From an uncultured Verrucomicrobiota bacterium (lineage in GTDB: Bacteria > Verrucomicrobiota > Kiritimatiellia > CAIQIC01 > Lenti-01), in contig CALKWZ010000069.1 of the NCBI GenBank assembly GCA_938003985.1, positions 1-64,000 on the forward strand: a DNA stretch of 64,000 nucleotides, written 5' to 3'. Under the pieces are notes generated by a model. It had not been told where the DNA came from and searched no databases. It saw nothing but the letters and a program-made list of their open reading frames with translations. Numbering within the stretch: the stretch's first letter is position 1; each line of letters begins with the position of its first letter. Below are positions 34,257 to 42,814 of the stretch, piece after piece. Both the position numbers and the translations under genes were made by a program.

Positions 34257-35207
34257 CTATTCCTTGGAGCGGATCTCGACGGTGGCCGGTTCGGTCCGCA
34301 CGAGGATGATGCCGTTGGGCAGCACGGCCCGCACGGGCAGGGCTGGGCCCGGCTTGGCGTCGTCGAGTTCGGAGAGATCCACGAACAGGCGGAGATCTTC
34401 GGCCACGAGGGCGTTGACGAGCTCGGGCCGGCCCTTGACGGTGAGGGTGGCGACGTCGGGCTCGAGATCGATGCGGTGGGCGCGGCCGGGCGCCACCAGC
34501 GGCAGGATGGGCATGTCCGGGAAGCGCGTGCTGACGGAGCGTTCGACGATGGACATGTCGAGGGTGACGGCGGCCGGGTCGAGCTTGACGCCGGCGAAAT
34601 TCTCGGCGGGCGCGAGCGGCAGGCGGCGCTTGTTGAACGAGCGGATGCGGCCGTCGAGATCGACGGGGGCGGTGCTGACGGATTCGACGCCGTCGAGGAT
34701 CTGGGCCGGGCCGGACAGCAGCACGGCGGCGGGGGTCACGACGGTTTTCTCGATCTCGTAGCCGTCGGGCAGCAGGTTCTGGGTCTCGACCTTGACGGGG
34801 ACCTGCTTCTGGATTTCGCGGTCGAGGCGCACGGTGACGGCGGCCGGGCGGATGAAGTCGATGCGGGCGTTGCCGAAGATGTTGACGTTGGCCGGGCCGA
34901 GGACGACGGTGAACGGCTCGTTGTTCTGCCGGCCGCGGGCATCGACGGTGGCCTTGATCAGCTCGCGGTTGAGGTAGCGCAGGTCGTCGCGCGTGCCGAG
35001 GAAGGCGACGTCGATGGTCTTGGCGGAGCAGTCCACGACGCTCCAGTCCCGCGGCGGCTGGATGGCCAAGGGGATGTCCGTGACCAGCGTGGAATTGCTG
35101 GTGGCGGTGCGGATGGCGTACCAGACGGCGACGGCGGCGACGGCGGCGACCACGCGGAGGCCGTTGCGGGTGCCGAGATACTCAAGGATTTTGCGGGGGC
35201 TCTTCAA
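34257..35207 (-). CDS. cdaR: CdaR/YbbR-like regulator of diadenylate cyclase
   Basis: A 316-residue protein with one N-terminal membrane helix (about 17-31) and an extracytoplasmic part of tandem YbbR-type beta domains: LVTDIPLAIQPPRDWSVVDC, then TVRLDREIQKQVPVKVETQN, then VTLDMSIVERSVSTRFPDMP. CdaR binds the membrane-bound cyclase CdaA and modulates c-di-AMP synthesis. Its start overlaps the end of dacA by 26 nt, the standard cdaA-cdaR arrangement. This pair is best studied in Firmicutes. Confidence 0.83.
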   Translation of the reverse strand: MKSPRKILEYLGTRNGLRVVAAVAAVAVWYAIRTATSNSTLVTDIPLAIQPPRDWSVVDCSAKTIDVAFLGTRDDLRYLNRELIKATVDARGRQNNEPFTVVLGPANVNIFGNARIDFIRPAAVTVRLDREIQKQVPVKVETQNLLPDGYEIEKTVVTPAAVLLSGPAQILDGVESVSTAPVDLDGRIRSFNKRRLPLAPAENFAGVKLDPAAVTLDMSIVERSVSTRFPDMPILPLVAPGRAHRIDLEPDVATLTVKGRPELVNALVAEDLRLFVDLSELDDAKPGPALPVRAVLPNGIILVRTEPATVEIRSKE

Positions 35208-36066
35208 ATTCGCGCTCCATCAGTTCTTCGGTGCGGGCGAGGCCTTCCGCGGAGAGGTCGAGGTTGCGGCGCAGGCGCTGCCAGCGGCTCTGGGTGGATT
35301 TGCCGCTCCGCATGAGGACGCTCGACAAGATGCGCCGCAGGCGTTCTTCGTCGAGACCGCGGATCAGGCGGCCCTTGTAGGCGAGGGAAATGGCGCCGGT
35401 TTCCTCGGAAACGACGACGACGAGGGCGTCGGTCTCCTCGGAGAGCCCGACGGCGGCGCGGTGGCGGGTGCCGGTCTTGCCGATGTCGCGCGAGGAGAGC
35501 GGGAACACGCAGCCGGCGGCGCGGACGCGGTCGCCTTCGATGATGACGCCGCCGTCGTGCAGGGCGGTGCGGGGATAGAAAATCGTGGCGAGCAGGTCGG
35601 CGGAGACGGCGGCGTCCAGGCGCGTGCCGGATTCCTGCACGGCGAGGGTGCCGATCTCGCGCTCGATGGCGATGAGGGCGCCGATCTTGCCTTCCGCCAG
35701 GAGCGAGACGGCCTTGACGATTTCGTCGAGCATGCCGCGCTCGCGCTGGGTGGAAAACACGTGCTGCTTGCCCAGCTCGGCGAGGGCGCGGCGGATTTCG
35801 GGCTGGAAGATGACGACGAAGGCGACGACGAGGTAGACGGAGACCTGCTGGAGCAGCCAGTTGAGGGTGTCGAGGCTGAAGATCCGCGTCAGCACCAGCA
35901 TCGCGACCAGGGCCGTGACGAAGCCGAGCAGGACCTGGGCGCCGCGGGTGCCGCGGAAGAAGAGGATCGTGTAGTAGAACAGCACGGCCAGGACGAGGAT
36001 TTCGAGCAGGCCGCCCAATCCCGGGAAGGAAATGTGCCGCAACCAGTCTGTCCACGCGCCGTCCAT
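35182..36066 (-). CDS. dacA: Diadenylate cyclase (CdaA type)
   Basis: A 294-residue membrane-anchored cyclase. Three membrane helices lie in the first 85 residues (LEILVLAVLFYYTILFF; GFVTALVAMLVL; SVYLVVAFVVIFQPEIRRAL). The DAC domain follows, with LHDGGVIIEG (about 189, metal-binding Asp-Gly) and GTRHRAAVGLSEETDA (about 216-231, ATP site). It makes c-di-AMP from two ATP. The ATG is placed at MDGAWTDW; longer in-frame sequence upstream has no family similarity. It is the first gene of the dacA-cdaR-TPR-YdjY unit. Confidence 0.92.
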   Translation of the reverse strand: MDGAWTDWLRHISFPGLGGLLEILVLAVLFYYTILFFRGTRGAQVLLGFVTALVAMLVLTRIFSLDTLNWLLQQVSVYLVVAFVVIFQPEIRRALAELGKQHVFSTQRERGMLDEIVKAVSLLAEGKIGALIAIEREIGTLAVQESGTRLDAAVSADLLATIFYPRTALHDGGVIIEGDRVRAAGCVFPLSSRDIGKTGTRHRAAVGLSEETDALVVVVSEETGAISLAYKGRLIRGLDEERLRRILSSVLMRSGKSTQSRWQRLRRNLDLSAEGLARTEELMEREFEEPPQNP

Positions 36067-36135
36067 GCCGACAATTTGCCACGCGACGCAAAACGGCGCA
36101 AGCGCCAAAGGTCCGGGTGGGGTATATTGGCGGGC

Positions 36136-36630
36136 ATGAAACGCGAAATCGTCATTGGCTTGGTCCTGGCGGCGGGGTTGGCCCCGGTCGCCCGGAGCGC
36201 GGAACCGGCGGAGGGAATTCCCATGGAGAAGATCGTCAAGACCGACGCGGAGTGGCGGGCGCAGCTGACGCCCGAGCAGTACCGCGTGACGCGGCAACGG
36301 GGCACGGAGCGCGCCTGCACGGGGGCGTTCCACGATGCCCACGAGCCGGGCATCTACCATTGCGTGTGTTGCGACTTGCCGCTGTTTTCGTCGGAGGCCA
36401 AGTTCGATTCGGGCACGGGCTGGCCGAGCTATTTCCAGCCGGTGGCGGAGGCGCACCTGGCGCGGCGGGAGGACCGCGGGTTCGGCATGGTGCGCACGGA
36501 GGTGCTCTGCGCGCGGTGCGATGCGCACCTGGGGCACGTGTTCGACGACGGGCCGCGCCCGACGGGGCTGCGGTACTGCATCAATTCCGCCGCGCTGCGG
36601 TTCGAGCCGCGCGCGGCTACGGAGAAGTGA
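36136..36630 (+). CDS. msrB: Exported peptide-methionine (R)-S-oxide reductase
   Basis: A 164-residue protein. The signal peptide (1-22) is followed by a complete MsrB domain: KTDAEWRAQLTPEQYRVTRQ, YHCVCCDLPLF and LCARCDAHLGHVFDDGPRPT with the four zinc cysteines, SGTGWPSYF, and GLRYCINSAALRF with the catalytic Cys (about 153). The signal peptide places it in the periplasm, where it would repair oxidised Met in exported proteins. It diverges from dacA; the start has a weak ribosome-binding site. The second 179-nt structured element lies just after the stop. Confidence 0.92.
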   Translation: MKREIVIGLVLAAGLAPVARSAEPAEGIPMEKIVKTDAEWRAQLTPEQYRVTRQRGTERACTGAFHDAHEPGIYHCVCCDLPLFSSEAKFDSGTGWPSYFQPVAEAHLARREDRGFGMVRTEVLCARCDAHLGHVFDDGPRPTGLRYCINSAALRFEPRAATEK

Positions 36631-36666
36631 TTCGCGCGGGCGGGGAAGCGCGGCGCGGGGAGAAGC

Positions 36667-36845
36667 GGGGATTTCTTTCGGATTCCGGCGGCGCGGAAAC
36701 CAAACCCCGTTTTTTCCGCGTGGCCGCTTCGAGGCCGACCGCTCGCGGACACGAGTCCAGCTCGGGTCGTCCGCAAAGCGGCCCCATCGGAAAATCCGGG
36801 GCTTATTTCCGCGTGAAAACCCGCCGGAATCCGAAAGAAATCCCC
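36667..36845. other. 179-nt structured element, copy B
   Basis: A 25-bp perfect outer stem (36667-36691 with 36821-36845), a middle helix (TTTTCCG/CGGAAAA plus CCCC 36705-36708 with GGGG 36798-36801), and an inner stem GGCCGCTT (36722-36729) with AAGCGGCC (36776-36783) close a 46-nt core (36730-36775). The core differs from copy A at two positions. All helices occupy the same relative positions as in copy A (26698-26876) but many base pairs differ by paired changes. The surrounding gap (36631-36927) holds nothing else recognisable. Confidence 0.75.
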
Positions 36846-36927
36846 GACCTGCACGTCCTGCGGACGGCGGGCACGCGGGAGGCGTGGAAAATGGCGATGG
36901 AAAGTGATAGGGGTGTTTTGGGAAACC

Positions 36928-37482
36928 ATGGAATCGCGCGATGAACATTGGGCGGAGGGATTTCCGCCGGTGGAGCCGCGGCGGGCGCGGGTGCTGGTTT
37001 TGGGCACGCTGCCGAGCGCGGAATCGATCCGGCAGGGGCAGTATTATGCGCATCCGCGCAACGCGTTCTGGCCGATCATGGGCGAACTGTTCGGCGCGGG
37101 GCGGGAACGGCCGTACGAAAAGCGCTTGCGCCGGCTGGCCGCGCGCGGGGTGATGCTGTGGGACGTGCTGCGGGCGGCGCAGCGGCCGGGCAGCCTCGAC
37201 GCCGCGATCCATCCGCGGCGGCGGGAGGCGAACGCGATTCCGGAGCTGTTGGCGCGGCATCCGGAGCTGGAGGCGATCGTCTTCAACGGCGGCCCGGCGG
37301 AAGCGCTGTTCCGGCGGCACGTGGCGGCGGCGTGCGGGGCGCAACTGGCGGGGCTGACCCGCGCGCGGCTGCCGTCGACGAGTCCGGCGCACGCGGCGCG
37401 GACCTTTGCGCAGAAGCTGGCGGCGTGGCGGGCGGCGCTGGCGCCGTTCAGAACGCCCAGGCGAGGAACAGCGGGACGGTGA
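36928..37482 (+). CDS. DNA glycosylase of the UDG superfamily (hypoxanthine/deoxyinosine type)
   Basis: A 184-residue protein. RVLVLGTLPSAESIRQGQYY (about 21-40), AHPRNAFWPIMGELFG and GVMLWDVLRAAQRPGSLDA (about 74-92), with VFNGGPAEALF and LPSTSPAHAAR (about 144-154), are the pattern of the family 6 (Hdg-like) uracil-DNA glycosylase superfamily, which removes hypoxanthine from DNA. The Asn in PRNAFW replaces the catalytic Asp of other UDGs, as in family 6. The start is placed at MESRDEHW; an alternative GTG eight codons earlier exists. Its 3' end overlaps the convergent AEC gene by 35 bp. Confidence 0.8.
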   Translation: MESRDEHWAEGFPPVEPRRARVLVLGTLPSAESIRQGQYYAHPRNAFWPIMGELFGAGRERPYEKRLRRLAARGVMLWDVLRAAQRPGSLDAAIHPRRREANAIPELLARHPELEAIVFNGGPAEALFRRHVAAACGAQLAGLTRARLPSTSPAHAARTFAQKLAAWRAALAPFRTPRRGTAGR

Positions 37483-38389
37483 CGAGCGCCCAGAGGTGGG
37501 TCAGCAGCAGGCCGCCGGCGATGAAATCGGTGTCGCCGCCGTAGCGTTCGGAGAAGAGCACGCTGACCATGGCGGAGGGCATGACGGAGACGACGTAGAG
37601 GATGCCGCGCGCGACGGGGTCCATGGGGATCGCGCCGAGCAGGGGGATCATGACGAGGGGCACGGCGACGAGCCGGATGGCGGAAACGAACCAGATGCGC
37701 CAGCCGAGGATGGTCGCGAACTTCAGCGTGGCGAACCGGCTGCCGGCGACGAGCATGGACATGGCGATGGTGGCGGCGCCGAGGGTCTTGAGGCCGCCGC
37801 GGAAGGTGTTGGCCGCCAAGGCCAGCCAAGCGGGCGGCGCGGGCCAGGGCAGGAGATCGCGCGCGGCGACGCAGGCCAAACTGAGGAGCAGGACGACGAA
37901 CGGGGGACTGAAGAGGGACTTGAGCCGGTCGCGCTTGCGGTCGGCGCGGGAGAACAGCATGACGCCGAGCGACCACAGCAGGAGTTCGTAGCCGACGGAG
38001 GAAAACACCAGCAGGGCCACGCCGGAATCGCCGTAGCGGAACAGCACGAGCGGCAGGGGCAGGAACGAATAGTTGTTGATCAGGCAGTGGAAAAGAAAGG
38101 CCCGGGACGTTTCCGGCGGCACGCGCCCGAGGAAGCGCACGGCCAGCAGGCCCAGGCCGAAGCCGACCATCGCGATGGCCATGACGAGCAGAGGCAGCGT
38201 CAGGTTCGCGCGCAGATCGGCGAAGGACAGTTCGAGGATCGAGACGAAGATGAGCGCGGGATAGACGATGGAGAGCGCGACGTGGGCAAGGTCGTTGGTG
38301 CCGTGCGCGGAGAGCAGGCCGCGCCGCCGGGCAAAGAAGCCGGCGGAAACGAGCCCGAGCACGCACAGGATCTGGAAGAAGAACACCAT
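37448..38389 (-). CDS. AEC family membrane transporter
   Basis: A 313-residue integral membrane protein with about ten hydrophobic segments. The order of features (FFARRRGLLSAHGTNDLAHV, LFHCLINNYSFLPLPLVLF, and C-terminal MPSAMVSVLFSERYGGDTDF then LLTHLWALVTVPLFLAWAF) matches the auxin-efflux-carrier family, which exports organic acids or amino acids in some bacteria. The substrate is unknown. It lies 47 nt after the PagL-like gene in the same direction and overlaps the convergent glycosylase gene by 35 bp. Confidence 0.82.
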   Translation of the reverse strand: MVFFFQILCVLGLVSAGFFARRRGLLSAHGTNDLAHVALSIVYPALIFVSILELSFADLRANLTLPLLVMAIAMVGFGLGLLAVRFLGRVPPETSRAFLFHCLINNYSFLPLPLVLFRYGDSGVALLVFSSVGYELLLWSLGVMLFSRADRKRDRLKSLFSPPFVVLLLSLACVAARDLLPWPAPPAWLALAANTFRGGLKTLGAATIAMSMLVAGSRFATLKFATILGWRIWFVSAIRLVAVPLVMIPLLGAIPMDPVARGILYVVSVMPSAMVSVLFSERYGGDTDFIAGGLLLTHLWALVTVPLFLAWAF

Positions 38390-38436
38390 GAACGCCCACT
38401 ATACCCCAAGCGGGCCGGCGGGGCAAAGCCGACCGT

Positions 38437-38982
38437 TCATTCCGTCCGGTCCGGAACGGCGGCGGCGGGCGTGCGGCGGAACAGAAAATCGATCGGAAAA
38501 GAATACGAGATGCCCAGGGTTTCGGTGCCGGGATTGGTGTCGCTCAGGGAGCCGTTGGAGAGATGGGCGAAGCAGAGCCCCAGGCGCTGGCCGCGGCCGA
38601 AGCGCCGGGCCAGTTCGACGGCGGTGCGGAATTCGGCGTCGAAGCCCAGGTCCAGACCGTCGGAGGCGTTGTAGTAGCCGGCGCCGAAACTGGGGGTGAC
38701 CACCCAGCCGCGGCCGAGTTCGACGTCCGCCAGCACGCCGGCGGCCGCGTAGAACTCGTCGTTCTTGCCGGTGCCGAACAGCAACCAGGGGCCGACGTGG
38801 AAAAGCCGGAAGGCCGGTCGGTATTCGACGCCCCAGAAAAATTCCTGGTGGTTGTCGAACACCTGGGCCACGCCGACGCCGAGGGAGACCAGAGGCGGGC
38901 CGTCGGCGAACCGGGGGGCGGCGGCCGAAGCGGGATTCAGAAGGAGAAGCGACAGCAGAAGCAGTAGGCCGATGATCAGCAT
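38437..38982 (-). CDS. Lipid A deacylase (PagL-like) outer-membrane protein
   Basis: A 181-residue protein with a signal peptide (1-20). The barrel-like remainder alternates hydrophobic strands and ends DFLFRRTPAAAVPDRTE. RLGLCFAHLSNGSLSDTNPG (about 136-155) contains the His-x-Ser-Asn pattern of PagL's catalytic dyad, followed by ETLGISYSF. PagL removes the 3-O-acyl chain of lipid A in the outer leaflet. It lies 5 nt after the LPS-kinase-like gene and is probably co-transcribed with the efflux genes upstream. Confidence 0.72.
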   Translation of the reverse strand: MLIIGLLLLLSLLLLNPASAAAPRFADGPPLVSLGVGVAQVFDNHQEFFWGVEYRPAFRLFHVGPWLLFGTGKNDEFYAAAGVLADVELGRGWVVTPSFGAGYYNASDGLDLGFDAEFRTAVELARRFGRGQRLGLCFAHLSNGSLSDTNPGTETLGISYSFPIDFLFRRTPAAAVPDRTE

Positions 38983-38987
38983 GGCTC

Positions 38988-39665
38988 TCAACTCCGTGGG
39001 CTTTTCCCTTGCAGGATCTTGCGCGTCTTGCGCAAGGCGACGGCCGCCGCGCAGGCGAGGCGAATGCGGATTTGCCGGCCGCGCGAAGCGCCCAGCGCCT
39101 CGAAATAGAGCGGCCGGAAGGCGCGCCACAGCGCGTCGTCCCAGCGGAATCCTTCGCGCCGCAGCTTGGCGAGTTCGCAACCAATGGCGGCGTCGAAGCG
39201 CCATCCGGCGCGCCGATAGGGCCGGGCGCGGCCGAAGTCCAGGAACTCCATCTGGCCGTCGGGGGTGCGGAGGAAATTTCCGGCGCTGGCGTCGTCGGTG
39301 AAAACGGCCAGGGCGTGGACGCCCGCCAGCAGGCGGGCGGCGGCGGGCAGGTCGGCCGCGGAGAAGGTTTCGACGGGGGTGCCGGCGACGTATTCTTTCA
39401 CCAGCCAGACGACGCGCCGGTCGCCGGCGGTTTCCTCGAACCAGCCGAAGGAGCGCGGCGCGCCGCGACCGTCGAGGCGGCGCAGGCAGGCGTCTTCGGC
39501 GAGCCAGGGGCGGCGGTAGCGGCGCACGGCCAACGGAATCTCGAACTTCTTGGCGACGTAGCGCTCGTCCACGCGAAAGACGGAGCGCAGGGTTTCCTTG
39601 GCGCGACGTTTGCGCAGGAGTTCCCAGCGCTGGGCGCCGGCGAGGATGTCTGGGGCGGTGGACAT
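38988..39665 (-). CDS. LPS-kinase-like (WaaP/Kdo-kinase-type) protein
   Basis: A 225-residue cytoplasmic protein of the bacterial LPS kinase type. An N-terminal Arg/Lys-rich strand region (LRSVFRVDERYVAKKFEIPL) leads to VWLVKEYVAGTPVETFSAAD (about 97-116). The catalytic loop reads FTDDASAGNFL (about 133-143), where the usual His-x-Asp His is replaced by Thr, and the metal-binding motif is FLDFGRARPY (about 151-160). Kinases of this type phosphorylate heptose or Kdo in the LPS core. Next to a PagL-like gene, it supports an envelope-modification role; that link is inferred. It begins 11 nt after the RND gene. Confidence 0.68.
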   Translation of the reverse strand: MSTAPDILAGAQRWELLRKRRAKETLRSVFRVDERYVAKKFEIPLAVRRYRRPWLAEDACLRRLDGRGAPRSFGWFEETAGDRRVVWLVKEYVAGTPVETFSAADLPAAARLLAGVHALAVFTDDASAGNFLRTPDGQMEFLDFGRARPYRRAGWRFDAAIGCELAKLRREGFRWDDALWRAFRPLYFEALGASRGRQIRIRLACAAAVALRKTRKILQGKSPRS

Positions 39666-39676
39666 GGATTCGAGCG

Positions 39677-42600
39677 TCAATCTTCGCAAGGTTGGCCGGA
39701 TTTCGCAAGCGACTCGCCCTTGGGCCGGCCGGTGAAGAGGGTGTAGATCAGCGGCAGGACGGTCATGGTGAGCAGGCCGGCGACGAGGACGCCGGCGACG
39801 GAAGCGATGCCGATGCCGGCGCGGTTTTCCGAGCCGATGCCGGTGCCGATCGCCATGGGGAGCATGCCGAGGCCGGAAGCGAGGATCACCATCAGGACGG
39901 GGCGGAACGTCTCGACCATGGCCGTGAGCATGGCCTCGCGGCGGCAGACGCCTTCCTTGAGGTGCCGGGCCATCTGGTCCACGATGAGAATGGCCGCGTT
40001 GACGACGATGCCGATGAGCATCAGGATGCCCAACAGGACGAGGATGGTGAGGGCGGAATGGCTGAGGACGAGCGCCCAAATGACGCCGACGAGGCCCATG
40101 GGGAGGGTGAGGAGCACGAAGGCGGGGCGGCTCCAGGACTCGAGGATGGCGGCCAGGGTGAGCAAAGTGAGGAATACGGCGAGGGGGATGGCCTCGCCGA
40201 AGTCGGCGATGGCCTCGTCCATCATCTCCGACATGCCGGAGTTGCCCAGGGTATAGCCGGTGGGGAGGAGGTTCTTCTCTTCGATGGCGCGGTCGATGTC
40301 GGCGGCAACGCCGCTCATGGTGGCGCCGGATTTGGTGTCGCCGAGGATCTTGACGGTGCGCTGCTTGTCGACGCGGTAGATCTGGGTTTTGGCGCGGGCG
40401 TCGACGACGTCGGCGACGGTTTCGAGAGGGATGGGGCGGCCATCGGCGCCGGGGAGCAGGAACTGGCGGATCTGGTCTTTGCCGGATTGCTCGGCGAGCT
40501 TGACGCGGATGTCGTAGGTGCGGTCGCCGCGCTTGTAGCTGGCGGCCTCGATGCCTTCGATGTTGCCGCGGACGATGGCGCCGAGGAGGGAGGCGGGCAG
40601 GCCGAGGTCGGAGAGGACGGGCCGCTTGGGCAGGACCCGGATTTCGGGCTTGGTGTCGCGGACGGTGGTATCGAGTTGGCCCACGCTGGGCAGCGCGCGG
40701 GCGGCGGACTGGATGGCGAGGGCGGCGCGGTCGAGGGTTTCGAGATCGTCGCCGGAGAGGTTCTGGTCGATCTGGAAGTTCTGGCCGCCCATTTTGCCGG
40801 GAACGGAGGCGGAAACCATGCAGTCGGTTTCGTCCTTCAAGAGGTTGCGGATTTCAGCCAGGCGGTCGGCGATTTTCCAGGCGCGCTCGGTCTTGGGCTT
40901 GAAGAACAGTTCGATCTGGCCCATGTAGACGCCTTCGCTGGCCTGCCCGCTCTGGGACTCGGCCTTGCCGGCGGTGGTGAGGACATGCTCGATGTCGGAG
41001 AAGCCCAGCAGGCGGGCTTGGATGCCTTCGAGGCGGGCGATGGTCTTTTCGAGGTCGTAGTAGGCGGGGGTTTCGACGCGGACGAAGAGGCGCCCGGTGT
41101 CTGTGGTTTCGAAGAAGCTGAAGCCGAGCTGGCCGCCGCCGAACTTCATGGTGAAGAAGAAGAGCAGGACGAAGCCGAGGACGATGGGGAGGTTGAAGCG
41201 CTTTTTGGCGGCGAGGCGGCGCAGGCCGTTGGTGTAGCGGACGGCGAAGGTCTGGAAGGCGGCATCCCAGCGCTTGCCGAAGCGGGCGAAGGCGTTGTCC
41301 TTGCGCTTGGAAGCGGGCTCGAGGAGGAGCGCGCAGAGGATGGGGGTAAGGGTGAAGCTGATGAAAATGGACGAGGCGTTGACGATGAGGGTGGTGACCG
41401 CGAAGGGGACGAGGATGCGTCCGATCAGGCTGGTCATCATGGAGATCGGCAGCATGACGATGACGTTGGTACCGGCCGAAGCCAGCACAGCGACGGTCAT
41501 TTCGGAGGCGCCGAGGCCGGCGGCGGCCCAGTGGTCGTCCATGGTCTCGAACTTCGAGACGATGTTTTCGAGCACGACGATGGAGTTGGAAACGAGCACG
41601 CCCGTGGAAAGGCCGATGGCCAGCAGGGTCGGGGTGTTGAGGGTCTGGCCAGCGAGCTGCATGAAGAACAGGCTGACGACGATGGTGGCCGGCATGGTGA
41701 TCGCCACGACGACGGTGGTGCGGACGTTGACCAGGAAGACGAACAGGATGAAGGCGCAGAGCAGCACGGCCTGCCAGACGCTTTCGACGGCGGAGTCGAC
41801 GGAGGCCTGGATGTTTTCGGCTTCGTCCGAAATCCAGGTCAGCTCCATGCCGCCGGGGAGGTTTTTCCGGATTTCCTCGAAGCGCTTGCGGGTTTCCTTG
41901 ACGAGGGAAACGATGTTGCCCTCGGCCTTCTTGACGACCTTGATCACGACGCCCTGCTTGCCGTCGAGGATCGCGCGCTGGCGCACTTCTTCGGTGGCCT
42001 GGCGCACGGTGCCGAGGTCGCCCAGCTTGCGGCGGGCGCCGTCGCGGTTGGCCACCTCGAGGCCGGCGATGTCGGCGACGTTCTGGTATTCGGCGTCGAA
42101 GCGGACGGCGAGTTCGTTGCCTCGCTCGCGGATGCGGCCGCCGGGGAGGGAGAGGACGCCCTTTTGGAGGGCGCCGGCGACATCGGCGGTGGTCAGCCCG
42201 GCGGCGGCGAGGGCGGCGCGGTCGAGCTCCACCCACACTTCGCGTTCGTTGCCGCCGATGACCTGGACCTCGCCGACGCCGGAGACGGTGGCGAAGCGGT
42301 CGGCGATGGCGTTGTCGGCGTAGTCGTAGAGATCGTCGATGGGCGCGTCGCCGGAGAGGAAGACGTTGGCGATGGGTTTGGAATTGATGTTGATCTTCTG
42401 GATGACGGGGCGCTCGGCGTCGGCCGGGAGATCGGCGAGGATGCCGTCGAGCTTTTCGCGGACGTCCTGGGCGGCGACGTCGATGTCCACGGACATGTTG
42501 AATTCGAGGACGACCTGGGAGACGTTCTCGAGGCTGGAGGATTCGATGTGCTTGAGGCCGTCGATGCCGGAGACGGCGTCTTCGATGTGCTTGCTGACGT

Positions 42601-42784
42601 CCTTTTCGACGTCCTCGGGGGAGGCGCCGACCCACTGGGTGATGACGGAGATGTTGGGGATGTCCACCGCCGGCATGTCCTCGATGGAAATCTTGCGGTA
42701 GGAATTGAGGCCGAGCGCGATCAGGGCGATGAGCAGGCAGCTCATCGCGATCGGGCGCTGGGTGGAGGCGTTGGCGAGGAACAT
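39677..42784 (-). CDS. RND efflux permease with an unusual proton-relay region
   Basis: A 1035-residue inner-membrane protein of the AcrB/MexB class with the classical 12-helix, two-porter-domain layout (FLANASTQRPIAMSCLLIAL at the start; MTVLPLIYTLFTGRP near the end). It should export drugs or envelope components with the adjacent MFP and OMF. Helix 4 has GVLVSNSIVVLENI, where AcrB has a pair of Asp residues (D407/D408) essential for proton coupling; here they are Ser399 and Asn400. Helix 10 has IGIVVNAAILIVDQ, where AcrB's Lys940 is replaced by Asn929. Both changes are as read and could be misassembly, but the frame is intact and the region is otherwise well conserved. It is the third gene after the regulator. 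Confidence 0.86.
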   Translation of the reverse strand: MFLANASTQRPIAMSCLLIALIALGLNSYRKISIEDMPAVDIPNISVITQWVGASPEDVEKDVSKHIEDAVSGIDGLKHIESSSLENVSQVVLEFNMSVDIDVAAQDVREKLDGILADLPADAERPVIQKININSKPIANVFLSGDAPIDDLYDYADNAIADRFATVSGVGEVQVIGGNEREVWVELDRAALAAAGLTTADVAGALQKGVLSLPGGRIRERGNELAVRFDAEYQNVADIAGLEVANRDGARRKLGDLGTVRQATEEVRQRAILDGKQGVVIKVVKKAEGNIVSLVKETRKRFEEIRKNLPGGMELTWISDEAENIQASVDSAVESVWQAVLLCAFILFVFLVNVRTTVVVAITMPATIVVSLFFMQLAGQTLNTPTLLAIGLSTGVLVSNSIVVLENIVSKFETMDDHWAAAGLGASEMTVAVLASAGTNVIVMLPISMMTSLIGRILVPFAVTTLIVNASSIFISFTLTPILCALLLEPASKRKDNAFARFGKRWDAAFQTFAVRYTNGLRRLAAKKRFNLPIVLGFVLLFFFTMKFGGGQLGFSFFETTDTGRLFVRVETPAYYDLEKTIARLEGIQARLLGFSDIEHVLTTAGKAESQSGQASEGVYMGQIELFFKPKTERAWKIADRLAEIRNLLKDETDCMVSASVPGKMGGQNFQIDQNLSGDDLETLDRAALAIQSAARALPSVGQLDTTVRDTKPEIRVLPKRPVLSDLGLPASLLGAIVRGNIEGIEAASYKRGDRTYDIRVKLAEQSGKDQIRQFLLPGADGRPIPLETVADVVDARAKTQIYRVDKQRTVKILGDTKSGATMSGVAADIDRAIEEKNLLPTGYTLGNSGMSEMMDEAIADFGEAIPLAVFLTLLTLAAILESWSRPAFVLLTLPMGLVGVIWALVLSHSALTILVLLGILMLIGIVVNAAILIVDQMARHLKEGVCRREAMLTAMVETFRPVLMVILASGLGMLPMAIGTGIGSENRAGIGIASVAGVLVAGLLTMTVLPLIYTLFTGRPKGESLAKSGQPCED

Positions 42785-42814
42785 AGGTGGACTCCTGTGC
42801 GGAAACTTCCGGAA

